DNA of 64,000 bases from CAYHSR01 sp043821725 (GCA_043821725.1 JBDRCM010000006.1:1-64000), one strand, 5' to 3'. Shown: positions 16,583 through 25,692, numbered from the stretch's first letter. Notes: generated by a model not told the origin, from the sequence alone. Program-made: numbers and translations.

Positions 16583-17743
16583 TTAATTTTTAAAATTTAT
16601 CATATCTGCCAAAACTTTTGCTGTTTCACTCATTGAAGTTTCTTTGCCGAATAGCTTCATACTTAAATTATTTCTTTTAGCGCATTGCTTCATAAGTTCC
16701 ATGCCGATCTGTTCATTCGGTCCTGCACGGCGGACTACAATCGGATAATTTGGTTTTATTTGATCAAGGGCGTCAATTATTCCCTGAAAGGTTTCAGCCA
16801 CATCAGTAAAATTGGCAACTCCGCCGGCTATCCATAAACCTCGCAAATTCGGTTTTGATAAAACGATTTCAGTGAGACGACGAACTTTTTCACGTGGCGG
16901 ATTGCCTGAATACTCGGTGTAATTTGCCGGTTTTAAACCGGTTTTAATCAAAGCATCCATATTAGCTATACTAGCCCCTCCTCCGGAAAAAAGTATGGCT
17001 ATATCTCCATCCATTTCTATGTATTTACCTGCAGTTCCGCGATAATAATCATCTCCTTGATCAATTCCAGCTACGGCTTTTTCGCGATCTGTCGGTATCC
17101 GCCCCATCATTGTTCTCGGTTCAAAATTTTTCCTATGCTCATGCCTGAAGCCCGCGTCATCATCCAACGCGACTTTAGCGTCCGTTGCTATCCATTGGCC
17201 TTGCGATGTCTTGACAAGCGGATTTATCTCCACTAAACGCGCATCTTCCTTGAGAAAACAATTCCAAAGCTCTTGTGCCAAAGGAACATCAATATCCAAC
17301 TGCTCAGATCTTACATCCAGTAAATGCTTTTCAATTTTATCTTCAGCAACATCCTCAATATTTATTCCTCCATTTCGGCTATATACAAGAATGGGCTGTT
17401 TTTTGGATGTATCATACGTAATTGACAAATAATGTTCTTCAATGATATCAATTCGCTCCTCAATTATTATGGATGAAACATGTTGGTTTCGCAGTTTCAT
17501 TTTAAACAAATCATCACACGCCTTTTCAATTTCGCCGGCTGAAGAACAAAAACGGATCGCATTGTTTTTTCCGCGCTTTCCGCAAAGCACCTGCGCCTTT
17601 ACAACTGCATTTGCCAAATCCAAATCGTTGTATAGTTTGCCATAATCATCACCACGCCTTACAACTATGCCTTTTGGAATTTTTATTTTGTACTTTTCAA
17701 ATAATTTTTTTCCTTCAAATTCGTACAGATTCATATTATTCAA
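16583..17743 (-). CDS. SucC-like ATP-grasp acyl-CoA ligase beta subunit
   Basis: 386 residues. It begins NLYEFEGKKLFEKYKIKIP, the standard opening of SucC and AclA ATP-grasp proteins. The ATP-grasp domain runs to about 220, with the VVKAQVLCGKRGK lysine segment and EINPLV for metal binding. The ligase domain follows, with AILFSGGGASIANMDAL and LWIAGGVANFTD. It partners the alpha subunit encoded one base downstream. Divergence from typical SucC and the linked lyase gene favour a citryl-CoA synthetase role. The start overlaps the GNAT gene by eight bases. Confidence 0.82.
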   Translation of the reverse strand: MNNMNLYEFEGKKLFEKYKIKIPKGIVVRRGDDYGKLYNDLDLANAVVKAQVLCGKRGKNNAIRFCSSAGEIEKACDDLFKMKLRNQHVSSIIIEERIDIIEEHYLSITYDTSKKQPILVYSRNGGINIEDVAEDKIEKHLLDVRSEQLDIDVPLAQELWNCFLKEDARLVEINPLVKTSQGQWIATDAKVALDDDAGFRHEHRKNFEPRTMMGRIPTDREKAVAGIDQGDDYYRGTAGKYIEMDGDIAILFSGGGASIANMDALIKTGLKPANYTEYSGNPPREKVRRLTEIVLSKPNLRGLWIAGGVANFTDVAETFQGIIDALDQIKPNYPIVVRRAGPNEQIGMELMKQCAKRNNLSMKLFGKETSMSETAKVLADMINFKN

Positions 17744-18071
17744 AATTCATTCTGAATTTTTTTCCATAGTCCTTAAAACCCAATTTCTCATACCACTCAT
17801 GAATATGTGAACGCGAATAACGGCTTGTTCCCATAATATATTTACAGTTTCTATTTTTTGCTTCTTCAATTATGGCCGTCACCAATTCGGTTCCTAAACC
17901 CTGCTTGCGATAATTTTCATCAACAAAAACATCCTCTAAAAGAGCGTAATAATAATCTCCGCTTTGATTATATATTAAATACAAATAAGCATGACCGGCT
18001 TCCTTGCCATCTTCATTAGCAAAAAATTTAACAACTTCCGAATCATGGTTCTTTTCTTTTTTTATTTCCAT
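17736..18071 (-). CDS. GNAT-family N-acetyltransferase
   Basis: 111 residues, short for the family but containing the acetyl-CoA binding motif A: VFVDENYRKQGLGTELVTAI near 50-70, followed by the C-terminal WYEKLGFKDYGKKF block. The substrate is not predictable. It lies inside the long minus-strand array, 100 bases after yvcK and overlapping the SucC-like gene, so it is probably cotranscribed with it. Protein or small-molecule acetylation are both possible. Confidence 0.8.
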   Translation of the reverse strand: MEIKKEKNHDSEVVKFFANEDGKEAGHAYLYLIYNQSGDYYYALLEDVFVDENYRKQGLGTELVTAIIEEAKNRNCKYIMGTSRYSRSHIHEWYEKLGFKDYGKKFRMNFE

Positions 18072-18171
18072 AAATGTTTATTAAAAAATTAGAGCTTTCA
18101 CCTTTTTCCTTTCTCTCGTTTAATAACACTGTCGCCAAATAATATATGCCTGCCAGTAGGCAAAAATTTAG

Positions 18172-19140
18172 CTAAAATATATTTTTCTTTATCACCTTTT
18201 TTAATATTTTTCCAAGCTTTATCTTGCACAAGCCGCCGTCTTCTCTTTCATAATCTCCTTTTATAATATTATAATGCAATAAATTTTTCTCATCAAATCC
18301 AATTATGTCCCACTTCTTTTTCTTGTATTTTTCCGACTGCGTTTTATCAAATTTCGCGTTATTAAATACAATTGCATTTAATTTACGCGGTAAATATTTT
18401 TCCAACTGACTTACAAACCCGCTCAAATCCGTTGGGCCAGTCTCGCCGTCAACCTCATAAGCATTGCCCGCGACATATATTAACTTTGCTTTTGATTCAT
18501 CAATTGCTTCTTTAACGCCCGCAGGCAATAAAGCCGCTATTATACTGCAATACAAACTCCCCGGACCGAGAAAAATATAATCGGCTTGCTTGATGGCATG
18601 GTTTGCCTCTTCATATATTTTCCCTAACGGTTCAAGACGCGCATTTTTAATCTTAATTCTTTTGTCATAATTCGGCCTGTCAATTTGAGCTTCAGTTCTG
18701 ATTATTTTTCCATTTTCAAGCTCAACAATCAAATTCGTCTCATCCAATGTAACCGGATAAACATGCCCGACTGCCTGAACTGACTGCTCAAGCGCCCGCA
18801 CAGCATGCATGTAATCTCCGGCAAATTGTTCTGATAAAATTAAAAATAAATTGCCAAGATTGTGGCCTGTAAGCTTGCCGGCATCATCAAATCTGTTCTT
18901 ATTAAAAATTGTTTTCAATTTCTTATATTCACAAATGGAAGATTGAGCTAAAATAGCGCGCAAAATATCGCCCGGCGGCAAAGTTTTAAACTCATCGCGC
19001 AGACGACCTGATGACCCGCCTGAATCGCTCATAGATACCACAGTGGAAATATCAAACAAATCCAAATTTTGCTTTAAAGCACGTGTTGTAATTGCGCTAC
19101 CATTGCCTCCTCCAATTATCACAGCTTTTATTTTAGGCAT
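18172..19140 (-). CDS. yvcK: YvcK/CofD-family protein (gluconeogenesis factor)
   Basis: 322 residues. It begins with a glycine-rich nucleotide site, VIIGGGNGSAITTRAL, followed by VVSMSDSGGSSGRLRDEF and LPPGDILRAI. All three blocks are typical of the YvcK/CofD-like fold. In other bacteria YvcK binds UDP-GlcNAc and links carbon supply to cell-wall synthesis. Here it sits six bases after glmS, the entry enzyme of that pathway, which supports that role. CofD itself (2-phospho-L-lactate transferase) is unlikely because no F420 gene is present. Confidence 0.86.
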   Translation of the reverse strand: MPKIKAVIIGGGNGSAITTRALKQNLDLFDISTVVSMSDSGGSSGRLRDEFKTLPPGDILRAILAQSSICEYKKLKTIFNKNRFDDAGKLTGHNLGNLFLILSEQFAGDYMHAVRALEQSVQAVGHVYPVTLDETNLIVELENGKIIRTEAQIDRPNYDKRIKIKNARLEPLGKIYEEANHAIKQADYIFLGPGSLYCSIIAALLPAGVKEAIDESKAKLIYVAGNAYEVDGETGPTDLSGFVSQLEKYLPRKLNAIVFNNAKFDKTQSEKYKKKKWDIIGFDEKNLLHYNIIKGDYEREDGGLCKIKLGKILKKVIKKNIF

Positions 19141-19146
19141 ATTTTT

Positions 19147-20970
19147 TTATTCTACTGTCACTGATTTAGCTAAATTTCTCGGCCTGTCAACATCCTTACC
19201 CAAAGCCACCGCCATGTGATAGGCGAACAACTGCAATGGTATTGTATTCAACAACGGCTCGAGAAGCTCCATTGTATCAGGAACATAAATAACATCATTG
19301 CATATTTCTTTTGCTGACTCATCGCCCAAGGTAGAAATTAACAAAGTCGGTGTTTTTCGAGCCTTAACTTCTTCAATGTTGCTCCTGTTTTTTTCATAAA
19401 GTTGATTTTTTGTCATTAAAGCAATCACAGGAAAATCAGGCGAAAGAAGAGCAATCGGACCATGTTTCATTTCGCCTGTTGGATAGGCCTCGCTGTGAAT
19501 ATAGCTTACCTCTTTGAGCTTTAGTGACCCCTCCATAGCAACAGGATAATTTATGCCTCGGCCGAGATACAAAAAATTTCTATAATTTTTATACTTTTCA
19601 ACAATTCGTTCAATTTCTTTATCCTGTTTCAGAGCTTCGTTCATTTTTGCCGGAATTTCCAACAAGCTTTGAAGTAAGCGCTGGCCTGTTGCCAAGCTTA
19701 TTCTTTTAAGCCGTCCAAATTGGAGTGCGAGAAGAATCATAATTGCTATCATATTGGTATATGCTTTGGTTGAAGCAACTGCAAGCTCAGGACCTGCATG
19801 AATATAACTTCCCCCATCTGTTTCGCGCGCGATTGTAGATCCAATTACATTAACAATTCCTCGAACAAAAGCTCCGCGCCTTTTGGCTTCCCGCAGAGCG
19901 GCTAAAGTATCGGCAGTTTCTCCTGACTGCGAAACTGCAAAAACAAGTGTGTTTTTATCAACAATCGGGTCGCGATAACGAAATTCACTCGCAACATCAA
20001 CCTCAACCGGTATTCCAGCCAAACGCTCAAATGCGTATTTTCCGATCATTGCCGCATAATATGCCGTTCCGCAAGCTATAAAAATCACTCTGCCAACCTG
20101 ATGCATCTGTTGTTCAGTCATATTCAAACCGCCCATGTGGGCTGTTCCTTCACTCAAGTCATATCTTCCGCGAATCGCATCTTCAAAAACCGTGGGCTGG
20201 TCAAAAATTTCTTTAAGCATAAAATGTTCAAACCCATTCTTCTGAGCCTGCTGTTCATTCCAATCAATATGCTCAACTTCTTTTATTATTTTTTCATCTT
20301 TTAAAGTATATGTTTTCAGCCCGGTTTTGCTTATCTCGGCAATCTCTCCATCATCCAAAAAAATAACATTTTTTGTGTGAGCAAGCATTGGAGAAGTATC
20401 AGAAGCCACATAATATTCATCCTGTCCGACTCCAATTACGAGCGGACTTCCCATTCTGGCAACTATCAACTTATCTGGTTCCAAGCAATGCATAACTACC
20501 ATCCCATAAGTACCTCGCACTTTTGTTAAGGCCTTTTCAACTGCCAAACGCAAATCACCATCATAAAAATGCTCAATCAAATGAGCCAAAACTTCGGTGT
20601 CCGTTTCTGACTTGAACTTATGATCTTTTAATAAATTATTTTTTAATTCGCGATAATTTTCAATAATTCCGTTGTGCACCAGTACCATATTATTATCACA
20701 ACCCCAGTGCGGATGAGAATTTTCATCTGTTACTCCGCCATGGGTTGCCCATCGCGTATGCGCAATGCCCATTTCGCCGACAAAATCATTCCCCTTAATT
20801 TCTTGCTCCAGCTTATCTATTCGTCCTGCCTTTTTTGTGACACAAATTTTACCTTGATCACAAATGGCTACTCCAGCACTATCATAGCCACGATATTCCA
20901 AGCGATGCAAGCCCTGCATAAGTACCGGCAATGCCTGCTTATTTCCTATATATCCGATTATTCCGCACAT
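19147..20970 (-). CDS. glmS: Glutamine--fructose-6-phosphate aminotransferase
   Basis: 607 residues, full length. It starts MCGIIGYIGN with the nucleophile Cys2 of the class II glutamine amidotransferase domain. HTRWATHG and the NGIIENY block follow. Two SIS isomerase domains are present (CGTAYYAA and SQSGETADTL; then GRGINYPVAMEGSLKLKE). The C-terminus ends DRPRNLAKSVTVE as usual. It makes glucosamine-6-phosphate for peptidoglycan. No glmS ribozyme can fit in the 27-base upstream gap. It is cotranscribed with the oxidoreductase genes upstream and yvcK downstream. Confidence 0.97.
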   Translation of the reverse strand: MCGIIGYIGNKQALPVLMQGLHRLEYRGYDSAGVAICDQGKICVTKKAGRIDKLEQEIKGNDFVGEMGIAHTRWATHGGVTDENSHPHWGCDNNMVLVHNGIIENYRELKNNLLKDHKFKSETDTEVLAHLIEHFYDGDLRLAVEKALTKVRGTYGMVVMHCLEPDKLIVARMGSPLVIGVGQDEYYVASDTSPMLAHTKNVIFLDDGEIAEISKTGLKTYTLKDEKIIKEVEHIDWNEQQAQKNGFEHFMLKEIFDQPTVFEDAIRGRYDLSEGTAHMGGLNMTEQQMHQVGRVIFIACGTAYYAAMIGKYAFERLAGIPVEVDVASEFRYRDPIVDKNTLVFAVSQSGETADTLAALREAKRRGAFVRGIVNVIGSTIARETDGGSYIHAGPELAVASTKAYTNMIAIMILLALQFGRLKRISLATGQRLLQSLLEIPAKMNEALKQDKEIERIVEKYKNYRNFLYLGRGINYPVAMEGSLKLKEVSYIHSEAYPTGEMKHGPIALLSPDFPVIALMTKNQLYEKNRSNIEEVKARKTPTLLISTLGDESAKEICNDVIYVPDTMELLEPLLNTIPLQLFAYHMAVALGKDVDRPRNLAKSVTVE

Positions 20971-20997
20971 ATTGATGTATTCTATTTATGATATTCA

Positions 20998-21486
20998 CTA
21001 AAATTTTAAAACGCCACAATTAAATGCCTTTTGATTTTCTTCCCATCCTAACTTGCTCGCTAATTTAACGCCCAAAATATGGCGCAGGCATTGAGCTTCC
21101 AATATATCCATTTCATGCAAAACCTTTGCCATAATTCCTAAAAAAAAGATGTTGTATGATTGGAATTGTATTTTTTCATTTTCCAAGACCTGATTATAAT
21201 CTTCCAGCTTTATTATTTTGTTGGCATTTTTCTGATAAATTTTGGTTCTAAAATCGGCCTGCTCGGACATTATTAATAAAATATCAGGTTTTGTAAATTT
21301 AGGATAAAGAATTTCCTCATTACTGATTTGGAGAAAAGCCAAAGAAACTCCGCCGCGCTGTTCAAGCCCAAAATTTGGAATATCTGAAACATACAAACCT
21401 TTTTCGTGTGCTGACCTTGTTATAATATCAGCTATTGTTTGTATTCCCTGCCCGCCATCGCCTGATAACAATATTTTTGTAGTCAT
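20998..21486 (-). CDS. 2-oxoacid:acceptor oxidoreductase, gamma subunit
   Basis: 162 residues. It begins KILLSGDGGQGIQTIADIIT, the glycine-rich start of the POR/KOR gamma domain, and continues with the LEQRGGVSLAFLQIS block. This domain binds CoA and completes the alpha-beta-gamma complex that oxidises a 2-oxoacid to acyl-CoA and reduces ferredoxin. It follows the beta subunit gene by 11 bases. No ferredoxin-like delta subunit gene is present. Substrate uncertain, with 2-oxoglutarate or a branched 2-oxoacid as options. Confidence 0.85.
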   Translation of the reverse strand: MTTKILLSGDGGQGIQTIADIITRSAHEKGLYVSDIPNFGLEQRGGVSLAFLQISNEEILYPKFTKPDILLIMSEQADFRTKIYQKNANKIIKLEDYNQVLENEKIQFQSYNIFFLGIMAKVLHEMDILEAQCLRHILGVKLASKLGWEENQKAFNCGVLKF

Positions 21487-21497
21487 AATTGATTTAT

Positions 21498-22187
21498 TTA
21501 TTGTGTTTTGCGCGAGATTATTCCAAGTTTAAACGTTTCTTTTAATGCGTTCAGCCGATCAATGGTTTCAATTCCTTTTGTGCGCCAATTGGTTGGACAG
21601 GATGACAATATTTCCACCAATGAAAAATGGCCTGATTGCTGTGTCTCAATTGCTTTTGTTAAAAATTCACCAAGTCCTTTTGGATCATTTACTGCTGAGC
21701 GAGCCAAAAACGCTTTTTTTGAAATAATTTGAGATAAAAATTCAGGGCCTAATAACGGCTCTTGATCGTTCCCTTTTGGATCTGTTGAAGTTATTTGTCC
21801 TGCAAGAGTTGTTGGCGCTGTTTGTCCGCCTGTCATTGCATACAAAGTATTATTCATCACTATTATTGTGATTGGCTCATCCCGCTTGGCTGAATACAAT
21901 AAATTTTGAAGGCCGATTGCATAAGCCCCGCCATCGCCTGTAAACCCGAGACAAATTGAATTCGGACGAGCTTTTTTAAAACCTGCCATTGTCGGCGTAA
22001 CCCGCCCGTGGTGCGTCTGAAAAGTATTTATTGGCAAAGAATTAATAGCCAACAAGGAACATCCAATATCAAGGCCTAAAACCGCTTTATCCAAAAATCC
22101 TGAGTTTTCTAAAGTTTTCCCCAATGTCATCAAGGCGATTGGATAACCGCATCCCGGACAAAATTTGCTTAAACTGCTGTTGTACAT
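21498..22187 (-). CDS. 2-oxoacid:acceptor oxidoreductase, beta (TPP) subunit
   Basis: 229 residues. FCPGCGYPIA supplies two Cys (10, 13). A third is Cys43 (LDIGCSLLA) and a fourth lies in ILSSCPTNW, together the expected ligands of one [4Fe-4S] cluster. The thiamine diphosphate site is GFTGDGGAYAIG followed by IIVMNNTLYAMTGGQ. It transfers electrons from the 2-oxoacid to ferredoxin. It lies four bases after the alpha gene. The subunit is of the short KOR/VOR type; substrate specificity cannot be read reliably. Confidence 0.88.
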   Translation of the reverse strand: MYNSSLSKFCPGCGYPIALMTLGKTLENSGFLDKAVLGLDIGCSLLAINSLPINTFQTHHGRVTPTMAGFKKARPNSICLGFTGDGGAYAIGLQNLLYSAKRDEPITIIVMNNTLYAMTGGQTAPTTLAGQITSTDPKGNDQEPLLGPEFLSQIISKKAFLARSAVNDPKGLGEFLTKAIETQQSGHFSLVEILSSCPTNWRTKGIETIDRLNALKETFKLGIISRKTQ

Positions 22188-22191
22188 AAAA

Positions 22192-23208
22192 TTATGAGAT
22201 GAGATTTAGAATATCTTCCGGCTCCACGCCTAAACCCGGAAAATGACAACTGGTAATATTAATACTTAACTTGGCATCCAATTGGTCGCGCGCTATTCTC
22301 TCAAGCTGTCCCATGGATGATTCAACAAAAATTACTTTTTTAATTTTTGATAAAAGCTGATTCATTTTTTGCGCCGGAAAAGGACGCAATGTCATCGGCC
22401 TGAACAGCCCGACTTTCAACCCCTTTAATCGCGCTTCATTGATGGCCTGCTTGGCACTGGCTCCAACAATGCCATGTGCGATAATAACCATATCAGCATC
22501 GTCAATTTGATACAGTTCAGCTTGTTCAATCTGCGGGCTCATATTATCAAAATCTATTTTATCTTTAAGAAGTTTTTCATGAAGCTCTTCTTCCAACGTA
22601 TATATGCTTGGAAGATGAACATTCGCCCCATCAGCCACAATCCGTTCAGACGGCACAACCTGATTTTCTTCCAAAGCATCAATCACGCCCTTTGTTTTTA
22701 ATAGATAGCCGTCAGTAAGCACAATTGTTGGAAACCTGTATTTCCATGCGCATTCAAATGCCTGCAGTGTCATTTCATATAGCTCTTTCAAATTTGAAGG
22801 AGAAAAAACAATGCGCATGCCTTCGCCGTTTCCGCCAAAACATGCCAGTAATACTTCCTGCTGGGAATAAATAACAGTTCCTGAAGATGGACCGCCGCGC
22901 TGGCCAACAATAGCAACAAACGGCAAGCGCATTCCCTCTGCCATTGAAAGACCATCCTGCATAAGCACATGCCCAGGTCCGGCAGTTGCTGTAAATGCTT
23001 TTTGCCCGGCTAACACAGCTCCGCATACGCTAAAGCCGGCTGATATTTCATCTTCTGTCTGAACATATTTATTTCCATTATTGATCCAGCCGTTAAAAAC
23101 TTCGCTTGTAGGCGTTATCGGATATCCATACATCATGTCCGCTTTAGAGTTTTCACAAGCCAACACAACTGCCTCTGCTCCGGTTAATAATTTTCCTTTA
23201 TTGCTCAT
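22192..23208 (-). CDS. 2-oxoacid:acceptor oxidoreductase, alpha subunit
   Basis: 338 residues. It begins with the pyrimidine-binding domain (KLLTGAEAVVLACENSKAD, YGYPITPTSEV). Next come TATAGPGHVLMQDGLSMAEG and a C-terminal domain II with HGIVGASAKQAINEARLKG and VGLFRPMTLRPFP. These are standard for the alpha chain of the POR/KOR family without a fused gamma domain; gamma is separate here. The start overlaps the nucleotidyltransferase gene by 11 bases. Together with the citryl-CoA genes it could connect 2-oxoacids, acetyl-CoA and reduced ferredoxin. Confidence 0.88.
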   Translation of the reverse strand: MSNKGKLLTGAEAVVLACENSKADMMYGYPITPTSEVFNGWINNGNKYVQTEDEISAGFSVCGAVLAGQKAFTATAGPGHVLMQDGLSMAEGMRLPFVAIVGQRGGPSSGTVIYSQQEVLLACFGGNGEGMRIVFSPSNLKELYEMTLQAFECAWKYRFPTIVLTDGYLLKTKGVIDALEENQVVPSERIVADGANVHLPSIYTLEEELHEKLLKDKIDFDNMSPQIEQAELYQIDDADMVIIAHGIVGASAKQAINEARLKGLKVGLFRPMTLRPFPAQKMNQLLSKIKKVIFVESSMGQLERIARDQLDAKLSINITSCHFPGLGVEPEDILNLIS

Positions 23209-23968
23209 ATTTTTTTCTTTCTTCAGCCTCTTTTAATTCTTCAGACGTATTTATTCCAAACCATTCGCGTGAATCAGTGAGCTTAATGACCTGAACTCCC
23301 AATCCCTCGCGCTGTGCCATTGTAAAAGCGGTTGGAAGGCCGTACTCGCCCAGCTTTTCAATAATCGGCATGTTCGGAAACATTGATCTGTACCAATCGC
23401 GATTAAAACAAAATGTTCCTGTGCTGGTTTCACTCATATCTTTTGTCTTTTCAGTAAGATATTCTTTTTCAATAATTTCAACATTATGACCATTTCTTAC
23501 AACCCTACCATAGCTGAACGATCCCGGATCTATTTCAGTTGAAAGCAGACTTGCCATCACTCCGCCCTCTGCGTGCTTTCTTACGAATTCGGTAATTGTT
23601 GTAGCAGTATAAAAAGCGCTGTCATCGCCGTTCACCACAAGCACATTTTTTATTTCTTCAGGCAGGACTTTCATTCCAATATATGTAGCATGCGCAGTTC
23701 CAAGCTGTTCTTCCTGGTAGGCATAAATGACTCTGCCGCCAAAATAGTCAACTATTTTTTCTTTTTTAAACCCAACAACAAGGCATATTTGTCTGCCTCT
23801 AAATCCAACTCTAAAAAGTGTTTCAACAATATAGCTTAAAATCGGTTTTCCTGCAATTGGAAACATTACTTTAGGCATGGCATCGCTCACCAAACGCGTT
23901 CCCTTGCCAGCCGCCAACACTACAACGCCAAAATTACTTAACTCCTGTGATGTAATCATAAATTTCAT
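23198..23968 (-). CDS. GlmU-N/GalU-like sugar nucleotidyltransferase
   Basis: 256 residues, one nucleotidyltransferase domain only. Signature VVLAAGKGTRL followed by MPKVMFPIAGKPIL; then QEEQLGTAHATYIG (base recognition) and VVNGDDSAFY (metal Asp). The pattern is close to the UDP-GlcNAc pyrophosphorylase domain of GlmU, but the acetyltransferase beta-helix of full GlmU is absent. With glmS and yvcK in the same operon, supply of UDP-GlcNAc is a reasonable guess. It overlaps korA-like downstream by 11 bases and the HAD gene upstream by 35. Confidence 0.85.
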   Translation of the reverse strand: MKFMITSQELSNFGVVVLAAGKGTRLVSDAMPKVMFPIAGKPILSYIVETLFRVGFRGRQICLVVGFKKEKIVDYFGGRVIYAYQEEQLGTAHATYIGMKVLPEEIKNVLVVNGDDSAFYTATTITEFVRKHAEGGVMASLLSTEIDPGSFSYGRVVRNGHNVEIIEKEYLTEKTKDMSETSTGTFCFNRDWYRSMFPNMPIIEKLGEYGLPTAFTMAQREGLGVQVIKLTDSREWFGINTSEELKEAEERKKYEQ

Positions 23969-24572
23969 TTAAAGTTGAAAAAAATATTAAATTGCTTTTT
24001 TTATATTCGTCGTTTGAAAATCTCTTGCTCTTCTTCAGCACAGCATTTATATAGGAGTACAGCTCAATAATTTCAATTGTTTCTGAAATCTTATCATTTA
24101 TTAACCAAATTTTTGTCTTTTTGTCATGCGACTCAATAATTTTTTTTATAACTTCTTTTTTGGGACTGCTTGTCATAAAAACTCTGTCAAAATACTCATG
24201 AATTCCAGAGCCCTTAACCTTAAGATATTGAAATTCCGGATTTCCCAAGCTTAAAAGCGCCAATGGCTCGCCTAATTTTTTTAATTTTCTTAAAAATAAT
24301 TTTGCGTCTGAAAACAAATATTTTTTCAGCTGATCCGGTTGATTAAATAAATAAAAAACTAACTTTATCTTTTGCTCGTCAAAACCGTGTTGCGCTATTA
24401 CGCGCGCATGCCTGTCGCTGTTATAAAATACCAGTCCCAATTCATTCCGCGCTTTCAAGTATGTCTCTTCATATAATTTTTCGCTAATGCCAATTTTTTC
24501 AAGAGCTTTCATTCGATCGCTTTTGAATTTGCGCGTATCAAACAATGTGTCGTCAAAATCAATTATGAACAT
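23934..24572 (-). CDS. HAD-superfamily hydrolase
   Basis: 212 residues from the Met at 24572. This start places the motif I DFDDTLFD at residues 4-11, as is usual; a longer frame from 24599 adds nine residues. Motif II is in LALLSLGNPEF, the Lys motif in VFMTSSPKKEVI and motif III in IWLINDKISETIE, so the acidic pair is weak. It is probably a small phosphatase with unknown substrate. It overlaps the TrmB-type gene by 14 bases and the nucleotidyltransferase gene by 35, firmly inside the operon. Confidence 0.78.
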   Translation of the reverse strand: MFIIDFDDTLFDTRKFKSDRMKALEKIGISEKLYEETYLKARNELGLVFYNSDRHARVIAQHGFDEQKIKLVFYLFNQPDQLKKYLFSDAKLFLRKLKKLGEPLALLSLGNPEFQYLKVKGSGIHEYFDRVFMTSSPKKEVIKKIIESHDKKTKIWLINDKISETIEIIELYSYINAVLKKSKRFSNDEYKKSNLIFFSTLNEIYDYITGVK

Positions 24573-25308
24573 ATTTAAACTTGTTCCAAAGATTATCAAA
24601 AATTACTTTTTGCGTTTCATAAATTCCACTGTTTTCTATTACAACGCCAACTGGTTCATCTTTCGCATTTAAGGAAATATATGCGGTTTTTCCCGGGTAT
24701 ATTAAAATGTATGTTGGCGTGTCTGTATCAGCTTCCAGCCAATGACGCTCATCCATTCCTCTTAATTCGCCTCCTTTTCCGATGGCAATAGCTTTAACTG
24801 AAATGCTTTTTGAAATGCGCACATCACTGAATGTCTGAAAATCATTGTATAGATATTCCCGCACTCCAGCAGCTGAATATATCCTATAAAGCTTTTCTTC
24901 ACTATTTTCGCAAGCTTGCAATAGATCCTCCAAAATTTCATGTATTTCTTTACAGTCATAATACCTGGCAATAGGCCTTTGTCCGCCTTTATTATACAAT
25001 GATTTTAGCTCTGGAATATAGTCGTCAAGCTGTTTTTCAATATCTTTTAGTTCCTCTGACTTGTTTTTAATCAAATTAAGCAATTTTTCAGGATCTTCAA
25101 CTACAAATAGTTGCTTTTTATCTTTTTTAAAAAAACCAATAAGTTGTTTATCTTGCAACCATTTAAGGTTATCATACACTGTTCCTCTATTTAATGCAGT
25201 TTTTTCGCTAATTTTACGCACAGAGCTTGGACCTAAACCTAAAAGAACCAAGTAAATATTGGCTGCTTTTTCAGGAAAACCAATAGTTTTTAACACATTT
25301 ATGTCCAT
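24559..25308 (-). CDS. TrmB-family transcriptional regulator
   Basis: 249 residues. The N-terminal winged helix (about 1-75) has AANIYLVLLGLGPSSVRKIS and NRGTVYDNLKWL. It is followed by a coiled segment (about 75-105) and a C-terminal ligand-type domain with YYDCKEIHEILEDLLQA. This is the TrmB layout, a family that senses sugars in archaea and is frequent in Patescibacteria. It is the first gene of the 13-gene array. A perfect inverted repeat overlaps the -10 box of its promoter, so autoregulation and control of the whole array is likely but unproven. The effector is unknown. Confidence 0.85.
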   Translation of the reverse strand: MDINVLKTIGFPEKAANIYLVLLGLGPSSVRKISEKTALNRGTVYDNLKWLQDKQLIGFFKKDKKQLFVVEDPEKLLNLIKNKSEELKDIEKQLDDYIPELKSLYNKGGQRPIARYYDCKEIHEILEDLLQACENSEEKLYRIYSAAGVREYLYNDFQTFSDVRISKSISVKAIAIGKGGELRGMDERHWLEADTDTPTYILIYPGKTAYISLNAKDEPVGVVIENSGIYETQKVIFDNLWNKFKYVHN

Positions 25309-25352
25309 TTTTTTCCGACTAACTGTCTATCTTACTTGACAAACTCACTTTT

Positions 25353-25372
25353 TTATGCTTATTTAAGCATAA
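25353..25372 (-). promoter_or_regulatory. Operator palindrome overlapping the TrmB-gene -10 box
   Basis: TTATGCTTA and TAAGCATAA, a perfect 9-base inverted repeat with two bases between. It covers the -10 hexamer, the usual place for a repressor site. Confidence 0.65.
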
Positions 25373-25394
25373 TATATTTTTTGCCCTATGTCAA
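25366..25394 (-). promoter_or_regulatory. Promoter of the 13-gene minus-strand array
   Basis: On the minus strand, TTGACA (25389-25394), a 17-base spacer and TATGCT (25366-25371), about 58 bases upstream of the regulator's ATG. Confidence 0.7.
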
Positions 25395-25457
25395 CTTTTT
25401 TTCAACATAACTGTGGATAACTATGCACATTTTAAGCTTTTTGTCAAGAGCCATTAT

Positions 25458-25692
25458 GAGTCTGTCGCCCAATGCGCTTCCGTAACGAAATTCATTAATT
25501 ATGAGACAAAATTGTTGATAATTCCATAGTTATCTTCGCTCGCTCGAAAAAGAAAAATTATCATTTTTCTTTTCTCTCCCTTCGCTTGATAAAAAATTTT
25601 GAGGCCTATCTGTAAGATAAACCAAAAAATTTTGAAACGATTTTGGCCATAATTTATGAATTGCAGTAGAAATGGTATTTGGCGACAGACCC
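25458..25692 (-). mobile_element. MITE-like element, family 2, copy A
   Basis: 235 bases with ends GAGTCTGTCGCCC and GGCGACAGACCC, inverted relative to copies B-D. It is flanked by ATTAT and GTTAT (4 of 5 match), consistent with a 5-bp target duplication. It is non-coding, with an internal inverted repeat around CGAGCGA/GAAAAGAAAAATGATAA. It lies in the intergenic gap between the regulator promoter and fba. Confidence 0.75.

Noticed and set aside
20971..20997. Possible glmS ribozyme
   Set aside because: Only 27 bases separate glmS from the gene upstream, too short for the ribozyme.
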